42,026 nucleotides of DNA from a virus (IMGVR_UViG_3300020178_000670:1-42026); one strand, 5' to 3'; shown: positions 31,305 to 39,152, counted from the first letter of the stretch. The notes: generated from the sequence alone by a model not told the origin. Numbers and translations are program-made.

Positions 31305-33914
31305 CTATCCAGCATCCATTGTATTATTAGTGTTATCAAATGTTATGGAAGTTTGATCCATTGTTGATTGTGAAATAACACCAACCTGAGCAGGTATAGT
31401 AAAATTTGTTTTAAGTTTTCTTCCATCTTCATTGGAAGTCATTAAAAAGATTGCGTTTGAACCGTCTAAAGATGTTCTAGTTCCTTGAACTTTAATATCA
31501 TTTAATATTTGAAAAGTAATACCACTACTACTAAAAGAATTGTTTGCAGTAACTCCAAATGCAGTATTAGCAAATTTATTTAAAACACCAAATCTTGGTC
31601 CAGCGTATGCAAATCCTTGTCTTACATTTACTAAGTCACCCAATGAATTAGATAAATTTCTTCTCACTCTACTTACATAATCTATATTTATAGGTTGTGT
31701 TTTTAAGGTAACATCTCTTGTTGTTTTATCAAATGGAGTAATAGTACTAGTATCAAAATCTGCTGATACAGCTAATTCAGGATTTGTTCTTAAAGTTGTT
31801 CCATCAGTTTCAGTTCCTAATCTTCTTCCTACAATTGTAGAATATAATTTTGTTAAAATATTTCTTAGAATTTCTGTAATTCCAGAATTAATTCCAGTAA
31901 TTCTCTTAATTTGTAAATTTAATCTACTTGTTAAATCAACTTGTCCTGTAAAATAAAAACCAGCGGTGTGCATTGTCTTTTTAAAAGAATTACGCCAACT
32001 ATTAATTGATTGACCAACTTTTAATACATAAGAAAAGTCCTGATAGTATAAACTATCTTGTATCTTCATTGTTTGTTCAGAAACAAATCCATCTTCGTTT
32101 AAAAACTTACCGTCTGTATCACCTACAGAAACAATGTTTACGCTAATATTTGCAACATCTAATTTGTTTAAAACTGAACTACCGCCACTTGAAGATGTTA
32201 TAGTTTCTTCAATCGAAAAATTACCTGTTACATTTTTAAGTTTTAATAAATTTCTATCGTTATCATAGTTAACTATTGTTCCAGTAGCACCAGAAGAACT
32301 ACCTGTAACTGTGTCATTTATGCTAAAATTTCCTGTTACTGTAGTTAAAATTAAATTTTGATAAAAACTCAAAGTAGGAGGAGATGGAGAATTTTCATAT
32401 CCTTCTCCTAATTCATTTGTTTTTATTCCTATAATTCTTCCTATTTCAGATCCATAAGATAATATTTTTGCATCCGTACCAGAAGATGATGTTATCGAAA
32501 CAATAGGTAATGAAATATATCCAGAACCAGAATTTGTAACATAAATATCCGTAATATCGCCAGTTCCAGTTCCTGTTTCTTGTACTATTTTATTTCCTGA
32601 ATATGTATCACCACTTGTAGTTTCATCTTCTAATATAATGTGATCTTCTGTTGGGGATGTAGATGATTCTTGTGTAAATCCTCCACTAACAACTGAAACA
32701 AATCCAGAAGCATTAACACCTTGTGTTCCTGTATTATTAAAAACTAAATTATCACCTATGGAATATCCTGAACCACCGTCATCAACAATTATTTCAGTAA
32801 TACCTCCAGAACCAATATCATTTACAGAAAATGTAGCTCCTACTCCTCCACCATTTACAGAAATTAGGTCTGTATATGAATAAAGATTACCATCATTATT
32901 AATTGTTTTTGCACCAGGTATACCTGTGATATTTGCTTTAATAAAGTAATCATCCAAGTCGGAAGTTGTTCCCCTAATTTCTTCACCAATTGTAAATACA
33001 CCATCATACGTACCATTGTTTATTATAAATTCAGAAACTTCTTTATTACCTAAAATAAGTTTTTTTACTGATTCAACAACGGCTGTGGCACCTGACGTTT
33101 GACCTGTAATAGTACGACCTACTAAATTAATTGTATTACCAGTCGTTGATATAGCTCTTAAAACTTTTTGTGTGTCCCATTGTCCGTCAGAAACACGTAA
33201 CATTTGTTCTCTTGGATAAATTGTTTCTGATACACTATTAAATAAAATTCTAAAAAATAACTCATGTCCCTTTTGAGTACCTTTTAATCGGTACATAGAC
33301 TTAATGTTTTTAATTAAATTTCTTTTATTTAAATTAGGAGCTAAATTTTCAGGTATTGTTTTTAAAAACTCATCTCTAAATTTTGTTAAAAAATCAGAAA
33401 TAACGTTATCAGTATCTCTAAAGTTTGTAAGTTGTTGAATGCTATGTACAGGATTAGGACGATAGTTATTAATGATTGCTTGTGCGTTAGAAGAATTGCC
33501 TGTTACAATTTCTCCCTTTATAAATTTATCTTGTGCTGATATAAAAATTCTATTATTTTCTAAATCTTCAGCAACAACAGTAGATGTTGCGTTTGAAGTT
33601 TCGCCTGTAATAACTTCACCAACTGTGAATTTACCAAAAGATGAATCTTCTAAAATTAATTTATCACCAGCATCTAACTGTGTTCTTTCAGAACTGATTT
33701 TACTTCCGTCTAATAATAAATTATCTGTACGACCCGTTTCATTTTCTAATGATATGCCGTCAGTAGATTCAATTGATGTAACCTGCATTTCGGCAGATTC
33801 CATAAATGTAAAATAAGTTTTTAGAAATTGTACAAATTGTGGATGATCATCAACTACAAAATCTGGTAATTGACTATTGATAAGTGTTGAAATTTTATCA
33901 TTAAATTTTGCCAT
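31305..33914 (-). CDS. Large baseplate wedge protein in the gp7 position
   Basis: The 869-residue protein begins with a helical segment (KFNDKISTLINSQLPDFVVDDHPQ, then VQFLKTYFTFMESAEM). A conserved-looking block follows at about 175-230: FRDEFLKTIPENL, then KSMYRLKGTQKGHELFFRILFN. It lies just after gp6 and before gp8, where T4 has gp7 (1032 aa), and the two are similar in size class, but I cannot prove homology. At least five copies of an 'x-G-E/D-x-I-T-G-x-T/S-S-x-A-T-x-x-V' module are visible (VGEVITGETSNAT; KGEIVTGNSSNAQ; GRTITGQTSGAT; DTVTGSSSGAT; EETITSSSGGSS). It is probably the wedge component that links gp6 and gp8. No late octamer precedes it. Confidence 0.7.
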   Translation of the reverse strand: MAKFNDKISTLINSQLPDFVVDDHPQFVQFLKTYFTFMESAEMQVTSIESTDGISLENETGRTDNLLLDGSKISSERTQLDAGDKLILEDSSFGKFTVGEVITGETSNATSTVVAEDLENNRIFISAQDKFIKGEIVTGNSSNAQAIINNYRPNPVHSIQQLTNFRDTDNVISDFLTKFRDEFLKTIPENLAPNLNKRNLIKNIKSMYRLKGTQKGHELFFRILFNSVSETIYPREQMLRVSDGQWDTQKVLRAISTTGNTINLVGRTITGQTSGATAVVESVKKLILGNKEVSEFIINNGTYDGVFTIGEEIRGTTSDLDDYFIKANITGIPGAKTINNDGNLYSYTDLISVNGGGVGATFSVNDIGSGGITEIIVDDGGSGYSIGDNLVFNNTGTQGVNASGFVSVVSGGFTQESSTSPTEDHIILEDETTSGDTYSGNKIVQETGTGTGDITDIYVTNSGSGYISLPIVSITSSSGTDAKILSYGSEIGRIIGIKTNELGEGYENSPSPPTLSFYQNLILTTVTGNFSINDTVTGSSSGATGTIVNYDNDRNLLKLKNVTGNFSIEETITSSSGGSSVLNKLDVANISVNIVSVGDTDGKFLNEDGFVSEQTMKIQDSLYYQDFSYVLKVGQSINSWRNSFKKTMHTAGFYFTGQVDLTSRLNLQIKRITGINSGITEILRNILTKLYSTIVGRRLGTETDGTTLRTNPELAVSADFDTSTITPFDKTTRDVTLKTQPINIDYVSRVRRNLSNSLGDLVNVRQGFAYAGPRFGVLNKFANTAFGVTANNSFSSSGITFQILNDIKVQGTRTSLDGSNAIFLMTSNEDGRKLKTNFTIPAQVGVISQSTMDQTSITFDNTNNTMDAG

Positions 33915-33920
33915 TGTACA

Positions 33921-35762
33921 TTAGTAACTTGATGTTGTTGTATATCCTACTCCAGCCTCAGATGATCCTCCAACAAAAGTATCTTCAACAACCGTTATGT
34001 TTGAATTTGCAATATCTATTTCTATAATTTGATTTCTAACAGGAACAACATCATTTGAAGCAGGTGTAACTGTTAATTCTATAACTGTTGATGTGTTACC
34101 TCTAATATTTGAAATTGAAGAAACATTTAAAGAATTAATTGTAATTTGTCCTGTAGAATAGTCTATAGTGCCTTGTAAGTTATTTGCATATGTTCTAATT
34201 CCAGAAACAAGATAATATCTTCTTACATTACCTTGTCCATCATCATCTAAAAACATTTCCCTTGAGTCACCTGAAACTGTAAATCCTGATGAAGAAAGAA
34301 TTGGCTCGTGTCCTGTATGAGGATTATAAATTGCATTTCTAAAGTAAACATCATATTTTGTAGATGAATTTAAAGTTGGTGTAAAAGTCTTTCTAATTTC
34401 TAATGTTGTAATATTTGAAAGTATAGAACTATCAACATCATCTATGATTCCTGTTAATTTAGAATATCTAAACACACCATCAAATCTTTGTAATGTATTT
34501 GTATTAAAATCTGATATAGCATCTATGACTTCTGATTGTAAAGTTTCAGCAGTTTTTGATGTTGATTTTTTATCAAATTTAGCATTTACACTTAATAATA
34601 CAGAAGTTATTTCTGGATCTACAATTTCAGGTCTTACAGACGCAACATTATAAGGACGTAACGAAGTAATAATATTTTGTTTTGTAGAATTTGTTAAAGT
34701 AGAACCTGATGCAGCCTTGATTGCAATTTTTACAACACCATAAACTGGAGTTTCATCATCCTCTCCACCCCAAGCACTTATTGATAAAGCATTTGGATAA
34801 ATTGATCTGACTAAAGTTTCATAATCAGTTGTTGTGACAGCACGATCTTGGGCTGTATATTGTAAAGGTGCGTTATATCGAATTGATTCCTTTGACTCTG
34901 ATTCTGCACCTCCTTGTGCTGATGAATTAGTTGTAATAGAAACATTTGTAAAACCGTCTATTGATCCTGTTAATGTAAATGTTGAAGTACCATTAGCTTC
35001 AGTTTTATTTGTAACAATGTATTCTAGTATGACAATATTACCGTCTGATAAATTTTGCCCTAGTACACCATCACCAAAATATACTTGGAATTTTCCGGTA
35101 TCTGTTTCTTGTAAAAAATATGCTTTTGATGTTGATGTTAAACTTTTTAAACCATTTGCAAGTGTGTATGTTGTCAAAGAGGTATCAACTGCTGATGTCT
35201 GAACTGTAACTTTTAATGTTGAGGTATCAGCATTTACACTTGGAATAATAAATTTTTGATCTACGTCTGTACTATCAACTGTGTAACGATAAGTTACCAG
35301 TGTACCTTCATATATGTTAATGTCAGAAAATCTATAAACTCCATTTGATGGTGTAATAGTCGTATCTGCATTTGTAACAAATTCATATGATATTCCATCT
35401 ATCGTAGAAGTAAACGTTGTTCCTTTATTCATTGTTACTGAAGTTCCTGAAGCATTATTTAAAAGTATATCTACATTTGCTACAGGAGCTTTTGGAGATG
35501 ACGGAGTATATCCCAACATTTTTGCTAATGAAACAATATTTTTTCTTATGTCAGCACTATCCAAATATAATTCGTTTGCCAACATATTGGCATTAAAACC
35601 TAGATAATGTGTATTGTAAGCAAGTGTATCTAATAAAACAGCAAAACCTGATCCTTCAAAATTATAATCTGAAAATTGAGTTTGATCTTGTAAAAATGCT
35701 CTTAAATTGGATTTGATTGTATCAAAATCTAAATCTGAAACTACGAATTTATTACTTGCCAT
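33921..35762 (-). CDS. 6: Baseplate wedge protein, T4 gp6-like (gpJ family)
   Basis: The 613-residue protein matches the gp6/gpJ family: a start with FVVSDLDFDTIKSNLRAFL, the NFEGSGFAVLLDTLAYNTHYLGFNANM block (38-64), and the C-terminal core RYNAPLQYTAQDRAVTTTDYE and SISAWGGEDDETPVYGVVKIAI. gp6 dimers form the inner ring of the baseplate that ties the wedges together. Length is close to T4 gp6 (660 aa). It lies 1 base after the gp25 gene's stop codon, so both are made from one message. The TAA at 33921 is followed by a 6-base gap before the next ATG. Confidence 0.9.
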   Translation of the reverse strand: MASNKFVVSDLDFDTIKSNLRAFLQDQTQFSDYNFEGSGFAVLLDTLAYNTHYLGFNANMLANELYLDSADIRKNIVSLAKMLGYTPSSPKAPVANVDILLNNASGTSVTMNKGTTFTSTIDGISYEFVTNADTTITPSNGVYRFSDINIYEGTLVTYRYTVDSTDVDQKFIIPSVNADTSTLKVTVQTSAVDTSLTTYTLANGLKSLTSTSKAYFLQETDTGKFQVYFGDGVLGQNLSDGNIVILEYIVTNKTEANGTSTFTLTGSIDGFTNVSITTNSSAQGGAESESKESIRYNAPLQYTAQDRAVTTTDYETLVRSIYPNALSISAWGGEDDETPVYGVVKIAIKAASGSTLTNSTKQNIITSLRPYNVASVRPEIVDPEITSVLLSVNAKFDKKSTSKTAETLQSEVIDAISDFNTNTLQRFDGVFRYSKLTGIIDDVDSSILSNITTLEIRKTFTPTLNSSTKYDVYFRNAIYNPHTGHEPILSSSGFTVSGDSREMFLDDDGQGNVRRYYLVSGIRTYANNLQGTIDYSTGQITINSLNVSSISNIRGNTSTVIELTVTPASNDVVPVRNQIIEIDIANSNITVVEDTFVGGSSEAGVGYTTTSSY

Positions 35763-35763
35763 T

Positions 35764-36189
35764 TTATCTTAATCTTTCTAAAAATGTTTCTACTGTTACT
35801 GGTTCAGGAACGCCAACAACATAAAACATAATTCTTAAATGATAACTGTTTCTATCCAAATCTGGACTTGCTAAAATTTGAACTAAATTAACTCTTGGTT
35901 CAAAATTATTAATTACTTCAGCAACTTTTCTTTGTAAGTTAAGAGCAGTTAATGGTGACATTGGTTCAAACAACATTGCTCTTACATCACTTCCTATTTC
36001 AGGATGAAAAGGTCTCTCATAATGATTAGTGTTAATCAAATTTCTAACACTTCTTTTAACTGCCTCTACGTCTGTCAATTTATTAACGTCATTAGTGACA
36101 GTATTGCGTCCAAAATTCAAATCTAAATCTTTATAGATTCTATTAGTTCTTTTCGAATTATTGGTGCTACTAGCATCATAGTTTGACAT
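35764..36189 (-). CDS. 25: Baseplate wedge protein, T4 gp25-like
   Basis: The 141-residue protein matches the GPW/gp25 family: IYKDLDLNFGRN at 18-29, then VEAVKRSVRNLINTNHYERPFHPEIGS (43-69) and the core EPMSPLTALNLQRKVAEVI. gp25 is the lysozyme-fold-like wedge protein at the tail tube-sheath junction. It is about the size of T4 gp25 (132 aa). The late octamer at 36198-36205 ends 8 bases before its ATG at 36189, giving a very short leader. Confidence 0.9.
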   Translation of the reverse strand: MSNYDASSTNNSKRTNRIYKDLDLNFGRNTVTNDVNKLTDVEAVKRSVRNLINTNHYERPFHPEIGSDVRAMLFEPMSPLTALNLQRKVAEVINNFEPRVNLVQILASPDLDRNSYHLRIMFYVVGVPEPVTVETFLERLR

Positions 36190-36197
36190 AACAGTAA

Positions 36198-36205
36198 TAT
36201 TTATA
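36198..36205 (-). promoter_or_regulatory. Late promoter octamer for gp25 and gp6
   Basis: It reads exactly TATAAATA on the minus strand, with eight bases between it and ATG 36189. The implied leader is a few bases at most. It could drive gp25, gp6 and the genes after them. Confidence 0.6.
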
Positions 36206-36207
36206 CA

Positions 36208-36495
36208 CTAACCGGCGAAAACATTAGGAGAACCTTGAGCATTTGTACTTCCACAAGATATACTATCCCCTATTCTAGCAAGTGCTTTTCCATTGACAAA
36301 AACAGTTGATGAACCTGTTGCTTGACTGCCTGCGTGGCATGATGGACCGCAACAATGTACTGCCCAACCATCTCCAACTCTATGAGCACCAATACTGTTT
36401 ATAAAAACATTACCAGAAGCACTAATATTTGCTCTAGGTGGAAAACAACCGTGTCCAGTACATTGATCTCCTAATCTAACTGCTGCTTGAGCCAT
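36208..36495 (-). CDS. PAAR-domain spike-tip protein
   Basis: The 95-residue protein has the PAAR fold pattern: RLGDQCTGHGCFPPR at 7-21, then SGNVFINSIGAHRVGD, the metal residues in VHCCGPSCHAG (His and Cys), SSTVFVNGKALARIGDSISCG and the closing QGSPNVFAG. PAAR proteins sharpen the tip of phage or type VI spikes and bind a zinc ion through Cys and His. Here they would cap the gp5-like spike encoded at 40908-42026. ATG 36495 overlaps the previous stop by one base (TAATG), so it is coupled to the 36495-36968 gene. Confidence 0.9.
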   Translation of the reverse strand: MAQAAVRLGDQCTGHGCFPPRANISASGNVFINSIGAHRVGDGWAVHCCGPSCHAGSQATGSSTVFVNGKALARIGDSISCGSTNAQGSPNVFAG

Positions 36496-36968
36496 TATCT
36501 TCCTAAAGTTTTTGTTTGTCTATTAATGACATTTTGTATTTGTTGTTGACCTTCAGTCCAGTCATTTGTTACTGTAATAGTGTATGTTTCAGATAAACTA
36601 TCACCTAAATCACTTGTAGCTGTAACAACATATGAATATACTTGTGAAATTGTATCATCTGGAGTATATCTAATTAAATTTCCAATAGCACTAGGAACAT
36701 TGTTATAATTTTGAACGGAAGTATAACTACCATTACTAAACCAATTCCAATTTGTATCTGTAAAAGGTGTTTCGTAATTGCCTGTTATAGAACAACTAGC
36801 AACTCCATTTATTAACGATACTCCAGTATTTGAAGTATTTGCGGTTACAATTACTGAAACAATACTATCTCCAGCTTCGTCTGTAGTAGCAGATATTGTT
36901 TTTGTAAAATCTTCAATAACGCTTATTTCACCTAAATCAGTATTAACTGGAGAAAAAGTTATCGGCAT
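36495..36968 (-). CDS. Beta-sandwich structural protein of the baseplate module
   Basis: The 157-residue protein is a mostly beta protein, with an Ig/cadherin-like look (DEAGDSIVSVIVTANTS, ITGNYETPF, YSYVVTATSDLGDSLSETYTITV). A helical C-terminal tail of about 20 residues (QQQIQNVINRQTKTLG) may anchor it. It precedes PAAR and gp25. It may decorate the spike or baseplate; no family can be named. Confidence 0.65.
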   Translation of the reverse strand: MPITFSPVNTDLGEISVIEDFTKTISATTDEAGDSIVSVIVTANTSNTGVSLINGVASCSITGNYETPFTDTNWNWFSNGSYTSVQNYNNVPSAIGNLIRYTPDDTISQVYSYVVTATSDLGDSLSETYTITVTNDWTEGQQQIQNVINRQTKTLGR

Positions 36969-37002
36969 TGTGAATACCCTTGTACTCTACAAACAGCAGG
37001 CA

Positions 37003-37209
37003 TTATCTACTCAATTTCTTTGTTCTACCCCAAGGTAACTTAATTGTTTCACTAATTTGTTTACCTTTTTTACTAATATATTCAACACCTATGAATTTAT
37101 CTTTAAATTTTGACTGAACCGACTTAACTGCCCTTGTTAAACTCATTTGTTCTGTTTTTTCTTCTTGTCCACTTTCATTCCAAAAGTAAAATTCTCTATT
37201 TTTTCCCAT
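37003..37209 (-). CDS. Small basic phage protein, 68 aa
   Basis: The protein is Lys/Arg-rich, with a beta-like stretch FYFWNESGQEE and a conserved-looking central part SLTRAVKSVQSKFKDKFIGVEYISKKGK. ATG at 37209 has GGAG nine bases upstream, which also overlaps the end of the small zinc-type gene at 37213-37374. It could bind nucleic acid or another phage protein; nothing more can be said. Confidence 0.7.
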   Translation of the reverse strand: MGKNREFYFWNESGQEEKTEQMSLTRAVKSVQSKFKDKFIGVEYISKKGKQISETIKLPWGRTKKLSR

Positions 37210-37212
37210 TTT

Positions 37213-37374
37213 TTATGCTCCATTAAATAATGCTGTTATATCTTCGATTTTTTCCACATTTTCTTTGTGTCGGCATTGAGTACAACACACAGTTTCGTTT
37301 TTTTCGCCATAATCTTGTAAACAATACCCTTTACAATGGCAAATATGTCCGCAATTTTGACAATATTCTTTCAT
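37213..37374 (-). CDS. Cysteine-rich zinc-binding-like microprotein, 53 aa
   Basis: This frame runs from ATG at 37374 to TAA at 37213. The product has eight cysteines and three histidines in its first 36 residues: C5-x2-C8, C12-x-C14, C18, C30-C31-x2-C34 and H10, H13, H36. That is the density of a zinc ribbon or zinc finger that could bind one or two zinc ions. The C-terminal 17 residues are acidic and helical. The stop lies 4 bases before the next ATG, so it is probably cotranscribed. Small zinc proteins of phages often act on host RNA polymerase or DNA, but that is inference. Confidence 0.7.
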   Translation of the reverse strand: MKEYCQNCGHICHCKGYCLQDYGEKNETVCCTQCRHKENVEKIEDITALFNGA

Positions 37375-37386
37375 ATCTCTATTTAT

Positions 37387-37569
37387 CTAAAAATTACAAC
37401 GTCCTTTTATCGCTCTTAACTCGGTTTCAGACAAATTTTTCTGATTTTTTAACGCTGATTCGCCTATTTGCTCTAAATCTGGTGCAATTTTGCAACTTTT
37501 TACACAATTTGTTAAAAAAATGAGAACAAATAGTGAACAAATGAGTAAAATAATTGATTTTTTTGACAT
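37387..37569 (-). CDS. Short secreted lipoprotein-like protein, 60 aa
   Basis: The start MSKKSIILLICSLFVLIFLTNC is a typical lipoprotein signal: two Lys, a hydrophobic stretch of about 14 and the lipobox L19-T20-N21-C22, although Asn at -1 is unusual. The mature part (C22-F60) is short and polar with two further Cys (C26, C58). The late octamer at 37589-37596 lies 20 bases upstream of the ATG. Phage lipoproteins of this size act as outer-membrane spanins (Rz1-like) in lysis or as superinfection exclusion factors. Which of these, if any, is not determined. No neighbouring Rz-like inner-membrane gene is seen. Confidence 0.65.
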   Translation of the reverse strand: MSKKSIILLICSLFVLIFLTNCVKSCKIAPDLEQIGESALKNQKNLSETELRAIKGRCNF

Positions 37570-37576
37570 TTTTCGC

Positions 37577-37605
37577 TTGACTTTCAGTTATTTATAGTGT
37601 AATAT
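37577..37605 (+). promoter_or_regulatory. Sigma70-like promoter for the plus-strand small genes
   Basis: TTGACT at 37577-37582 and TAATAT at 37600-37605 with a 17-base spacer precede ATG 37619. It overlaps the minus-strand late octamer at 37589-37596, so the two promoters face away from each other in a shared region. Confidence 0.6.
37589..37596 (-). promoter_or_regulatory. Late promoter octamer for the lipoprotein gene
   Basis: It reads exactly TATAAATA on the minus strand, 20 bases before ATG 37569, inside the spacer of the divergent plus-strand promoter. Confidence 0.7.
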
Positions 37606-37618
37606 GGACGTATAAACA

Positions 37619-37969
37619 ATGAAAAACAAAAGAAAAAACACTATGAAAAACAATGAACTAAACAAATACAACATTGAAATTACTTTATTAAAAAAATTAT
37701 TTGTTGCAAAAAAAGATTTTAATAAAGTTACTGCTATTAAATACGATAATAACTTAAATATACAAATTCCTGTATATGAATATAAAAAACCTAGTTATAC
37801 GTTTAAACACACAATCAAACCTTTTGCAAAAATGAAGACTTTTAGAGAAAGTTTTCCACCACCAAAAGATGCAAAAATACCATCTATCTATAAAAACTAT
37901 CAAAACAATTATAGAACAAAATCAGTTGAGAGATTTATTAGTAAATTTAGTAAAGAAGATAAACAATAA
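37619..37969 (+). CDS. Basic phage protein of unknown function, 116 aa
   Basis: The protein is Lys/Asn/Tyr-rich and mostly charged, with a proline-rich part (RESFPPPKDAKIPSIYK) near residue 80. It has no membrane segment. ATG at 37619 follows a sigma70-like promoter closely; a second ATG at 37643 would remove 8 residues, and neither has a clear ribosome site. It could be an early protein that binds a host factor, but no family is recognised. Confidence 0.65.
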   Translation: MKNKRKNTMKNNELNKYNIEITLLKKLFVAKKDFNKVTAIKYDNNLNIQIPVYEYKKPSYTFKHTIKPFAKMKTFRESFPPPKDAKIPSIYKNYQNNYRTKSVERFISKFSKEDKQ

Positions 37970-37978
37970 GGAGAATAT

Positions 37979-38158
37979 ATGACTAACATTTTCGCATTTA
38001 CAGGAATATTATCGTTAATACTTGCCGCTGGTGCTATTGATGATTGTAATGGTGCTTGTATGGGACAAGAAAATTATACAATAATGTTTATTTGCTTGAC
38101 AGTCGCTATAATTTCTGTTATACTAATTATATTAACTATGAAAAAGGAGACTAACTAA
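37979..38158 (+). CDS. Small inner-membrane protein with two hydrophobic segments, 59 aa
   Basis: The frame runs from ATG 37979 to TAA 38158 with AAGGAG upstream (37968-37973). Residues about 4-20 (IFAFTGILSLILAAGAI) and 34-53 (TIMFICLTVAIISVILIIL) are hydrophobic and joined by a short Asp/Cys-containing loop, DDCNGACMGQ. It looks like a two-pass membrane protein or a small toxin- or holin-like protein. The next promoter (38096-38124) lies inside its 3-prime half. Confidence 0.65.
   Translation: MTNIFAFTGILSLILAAGAIDDCNGACMGQENYTIMFICLTVAIISVILIILTMKKETN
38096..38124 (+). promoter_or_regulatory. Strong sigma70-like promoter for 38160 onward
   Basis: TTGACA at 38096-38101 and TATACT at 38119-38124 with 17 bases between them, inside the preceding small membrane-protein gene. 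A ribosome site AAAGGAG and ATG 38160 follow. Confidence 0.75.
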
Positions 38159-38159
38159 T

Positions 38160-38525
38160 ATGATAACCGTAAATACTACTGCTAAAAACCTTGAAGAAGG
38201 TATTAAAATAATGATGAATTGTGCTAAAAAAGATTATGAACAAATGTCAACTAGTTATGGTAAAAAAGAATTGGAAGGTTATTCTAAAGAACAAGTTGAT
38301 AATTGGGATAACAAAACAAAAGTTTCACAAGGTAAGAAGTACATTAAGGTTGTACAAGATACTGGTGTTTTTTGTTTTATTGCAAAAGAAGATTTTAAAC
38401 ATTTTAAAAAAGGTGATATATTAAAGGCAGCAGGATGGAATGCACCTGCATTAAACTCACCAAGAGGAAATGTATTAACAGGTTACTATCCAATTCAATG
38501 GACAGGACCTTTATATTTAAAATAA
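38160..38525 (+). CDS. Small phage protein of unknown function, 121 aa
   Basis: The protein has a clear soluble layout: a helical N-terminus, KYIKVVQDTGVFCFIAKED as a beta hairpin, then FKKGDILKAAGWNAPALNSPRGN and YYPIQWTGPLYLK. The motif 'GDI-K-AGWNAPA--PRGN' looks like a conserved loop that occurs in small proteins of marine phages, from memory, but with no known function. Ribosome site AAGGAG is 11 bases upstream. It is the first gene after the 38096 promoter. Confidence 0.75.
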   Translation: MITVNTTAKNLEEGIKIMMNCAKKDYEQMSTSYGKKELEGYSKEQVDNWDNKTKVSQGKKYIKVVQDTGVFCFIAKEDFKHFKKGDILKAAGWNAPALNSPRGNVLTGYYPIQWTGPLYLK

Positions 38526-38543
38526 CCAACATAGGAGAACATT

Positions 38544-38819
38544 ATGACAAATGAACAATTAAGAAATGAAATTATTGAAGTTGCAAAGAAAGTTGGTGCT
38601 ACAGATGTGAATGTAGTTTGTGGTTCTTTGTTTTGTAAATTCAACAAGAATATTCACAACGTAATGGCAAATAATCTTAAAACTGTACTACAAAAGTTTT
38701 TTGATAAAAAGAAACCAAATGATACTTTGGTTAAAATGTCAGGTGCCTTACCTGATTATGAATATGCCTACGACTTTATGCCTGTTGTAGATTTCAGATT
38801 AAACGAATACGGAATTTAG
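38544..38819 (+). CDS. Small phage protein of unknown function, 91 aa
   Basis: Start ATG 38544 has AGGAGAAC just upstream. The protein has an N-terminal helix (NEQLRNEIIEVAKKVG) followed by an alternating beta part (VNVVCGSLFCKFNKN) and a helical middle with Lys-rich FDKKKPND. It is co-transcribed with the previous gene and closed by a terminator at 38846-38878. No family is recognised. Confidence 0.7.
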   Translation: MTNEQLRNEIIEVAKKVGATDVNVVCGSLFCKFNKNIHNVMANNLKTVLQKFFDKKKPNDTLVKMSGALPDYEYAYDFMPVVDFRLNEYGI

Positions 38820-38823
38820 AGTT

Positions 38824-38836
38824 ACCCTATAAGGGT
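38824..38836 (+). other. Small hairpin ahead of the terminator
   Basis: ACCCT-ATA-AGGGT forms a five-pair stem, followed by a T-rich run (TTGTTTTTC). It may act as a weak terminator in front of the main one. Confidence 0.35.
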
Positions 38837-38845
38837 TGTTTTTCT

Positions 38846-38878
38846 CCCACCGTGGTTGAAATTCCACGGTGGGTTTTT
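38846..38878 (+). terminator. Rho-independent terminator
   Basis: A perfect ten-pair stem, CCCACCGTGG and CCACGGTGGG, with the loop TTGAAATT, is followed by TTTTT. It lies between the plus-strand gene ending at 38819 and the convergent gene ending at 38884. It can act on the plus strand; on the minus strand there is also a short A/T run. Confidence 0.9.
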
Positions 38879-38883
38879 CTTAT

Positions 38884-39081
38884 CTACCAATTATTTGTGG
38901 ATTTAACTGCCTTGTGTGCTAACACTTTACCTTTATTCGTACCGTGTTTAACAATATAGCCAGATGTTCCATTTGCATTTATATCAACTTCTTTTCTAGC
39001 ACCAAATAACACTTTTGTTTTTTCTAACAAAGTTTGTGCTTTGTGTCTAGTTTTGAATAAATGGGTGAATCTGTCCAACAT
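38884..39081 (-). CDS. Riboswitch-controlled 'downstream peptide', 65 aa
   Basis: The protein is basic, with a helical N-terminal half (LDRFTHLFKTRHKAQTLLEKTKVLFG) and a beta-like C-terminal half with Gly/Lys (NGTSGYIVKHGTNKGKVLAHKAVKSTNNW). ATG at 39081 has the strong ribosome site AAAGGAGGG five bases upstream. The mRNA leader is a glutamine-II riboswitch (39106-39152) and the promoter is a late octamer (39162-39169). The family name 'downstream peptide' refers to short peptides that follow such riboswitches in marine cyanobacteria and phages. In some cyanobacteria small glutamine-riboswitch-controlled proteins inhibit glutamine synthetase; whether this peptide does so is a guess. Confidence 0.8.
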   Translation of the reverse strand: MLDRFTHLFKTRHKAQTLLEKTKVLFGARKEVDINANGTSGYIVKHGTNKGKVLAHKAVKSTNNW

Positions 39082-39105
39082 AACACCCTCCTTTAGTTAA
39101 AGTTA

Positions 39106-39152
39106 GGTGCGTTCCTTCGGCATTGCCTACTTCCGTCCTTTTAGGATGAACG
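39106..39152 (-). ncRNA. Glutamine-II (downstream-peptide) riboswitch
   Basis: On the minus strand, CGTTCATCC at 39152-39144 pairs (CGTTC with GAACG, 39114-39110) around the strongly conserved core GGACGGAAGTAGG and the end GCCGAAGGAACGC. These blocks match the glutamine-II aptamer as I know it, with the closing stem, the AAGTAGG core and the CGAAGGAACG end. A CACC (39109-39106) is complementary to GGTG (39087-39084), which overlaps the ribosome site AGGAGGG, so ligand binding could hide the ribosome site through a pseudoknot. The aptamer starts nine bases after the late promoter octamer. Confidence 0.85.

Noticed and set aside
31685-31692. Exact TATAAATA octamer inside the gp7-position gene
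   Set aside because: It is within coding sequence and far from any start codon; kept only as a background example.
37230-37523. Plus-strand frame of 97 codons over the small zinc and lipoprotein genes
   Set aside because: No ribosome site, Phe/Leu-rich by reverse reading, and it conflicts with two better minus-strand genes.
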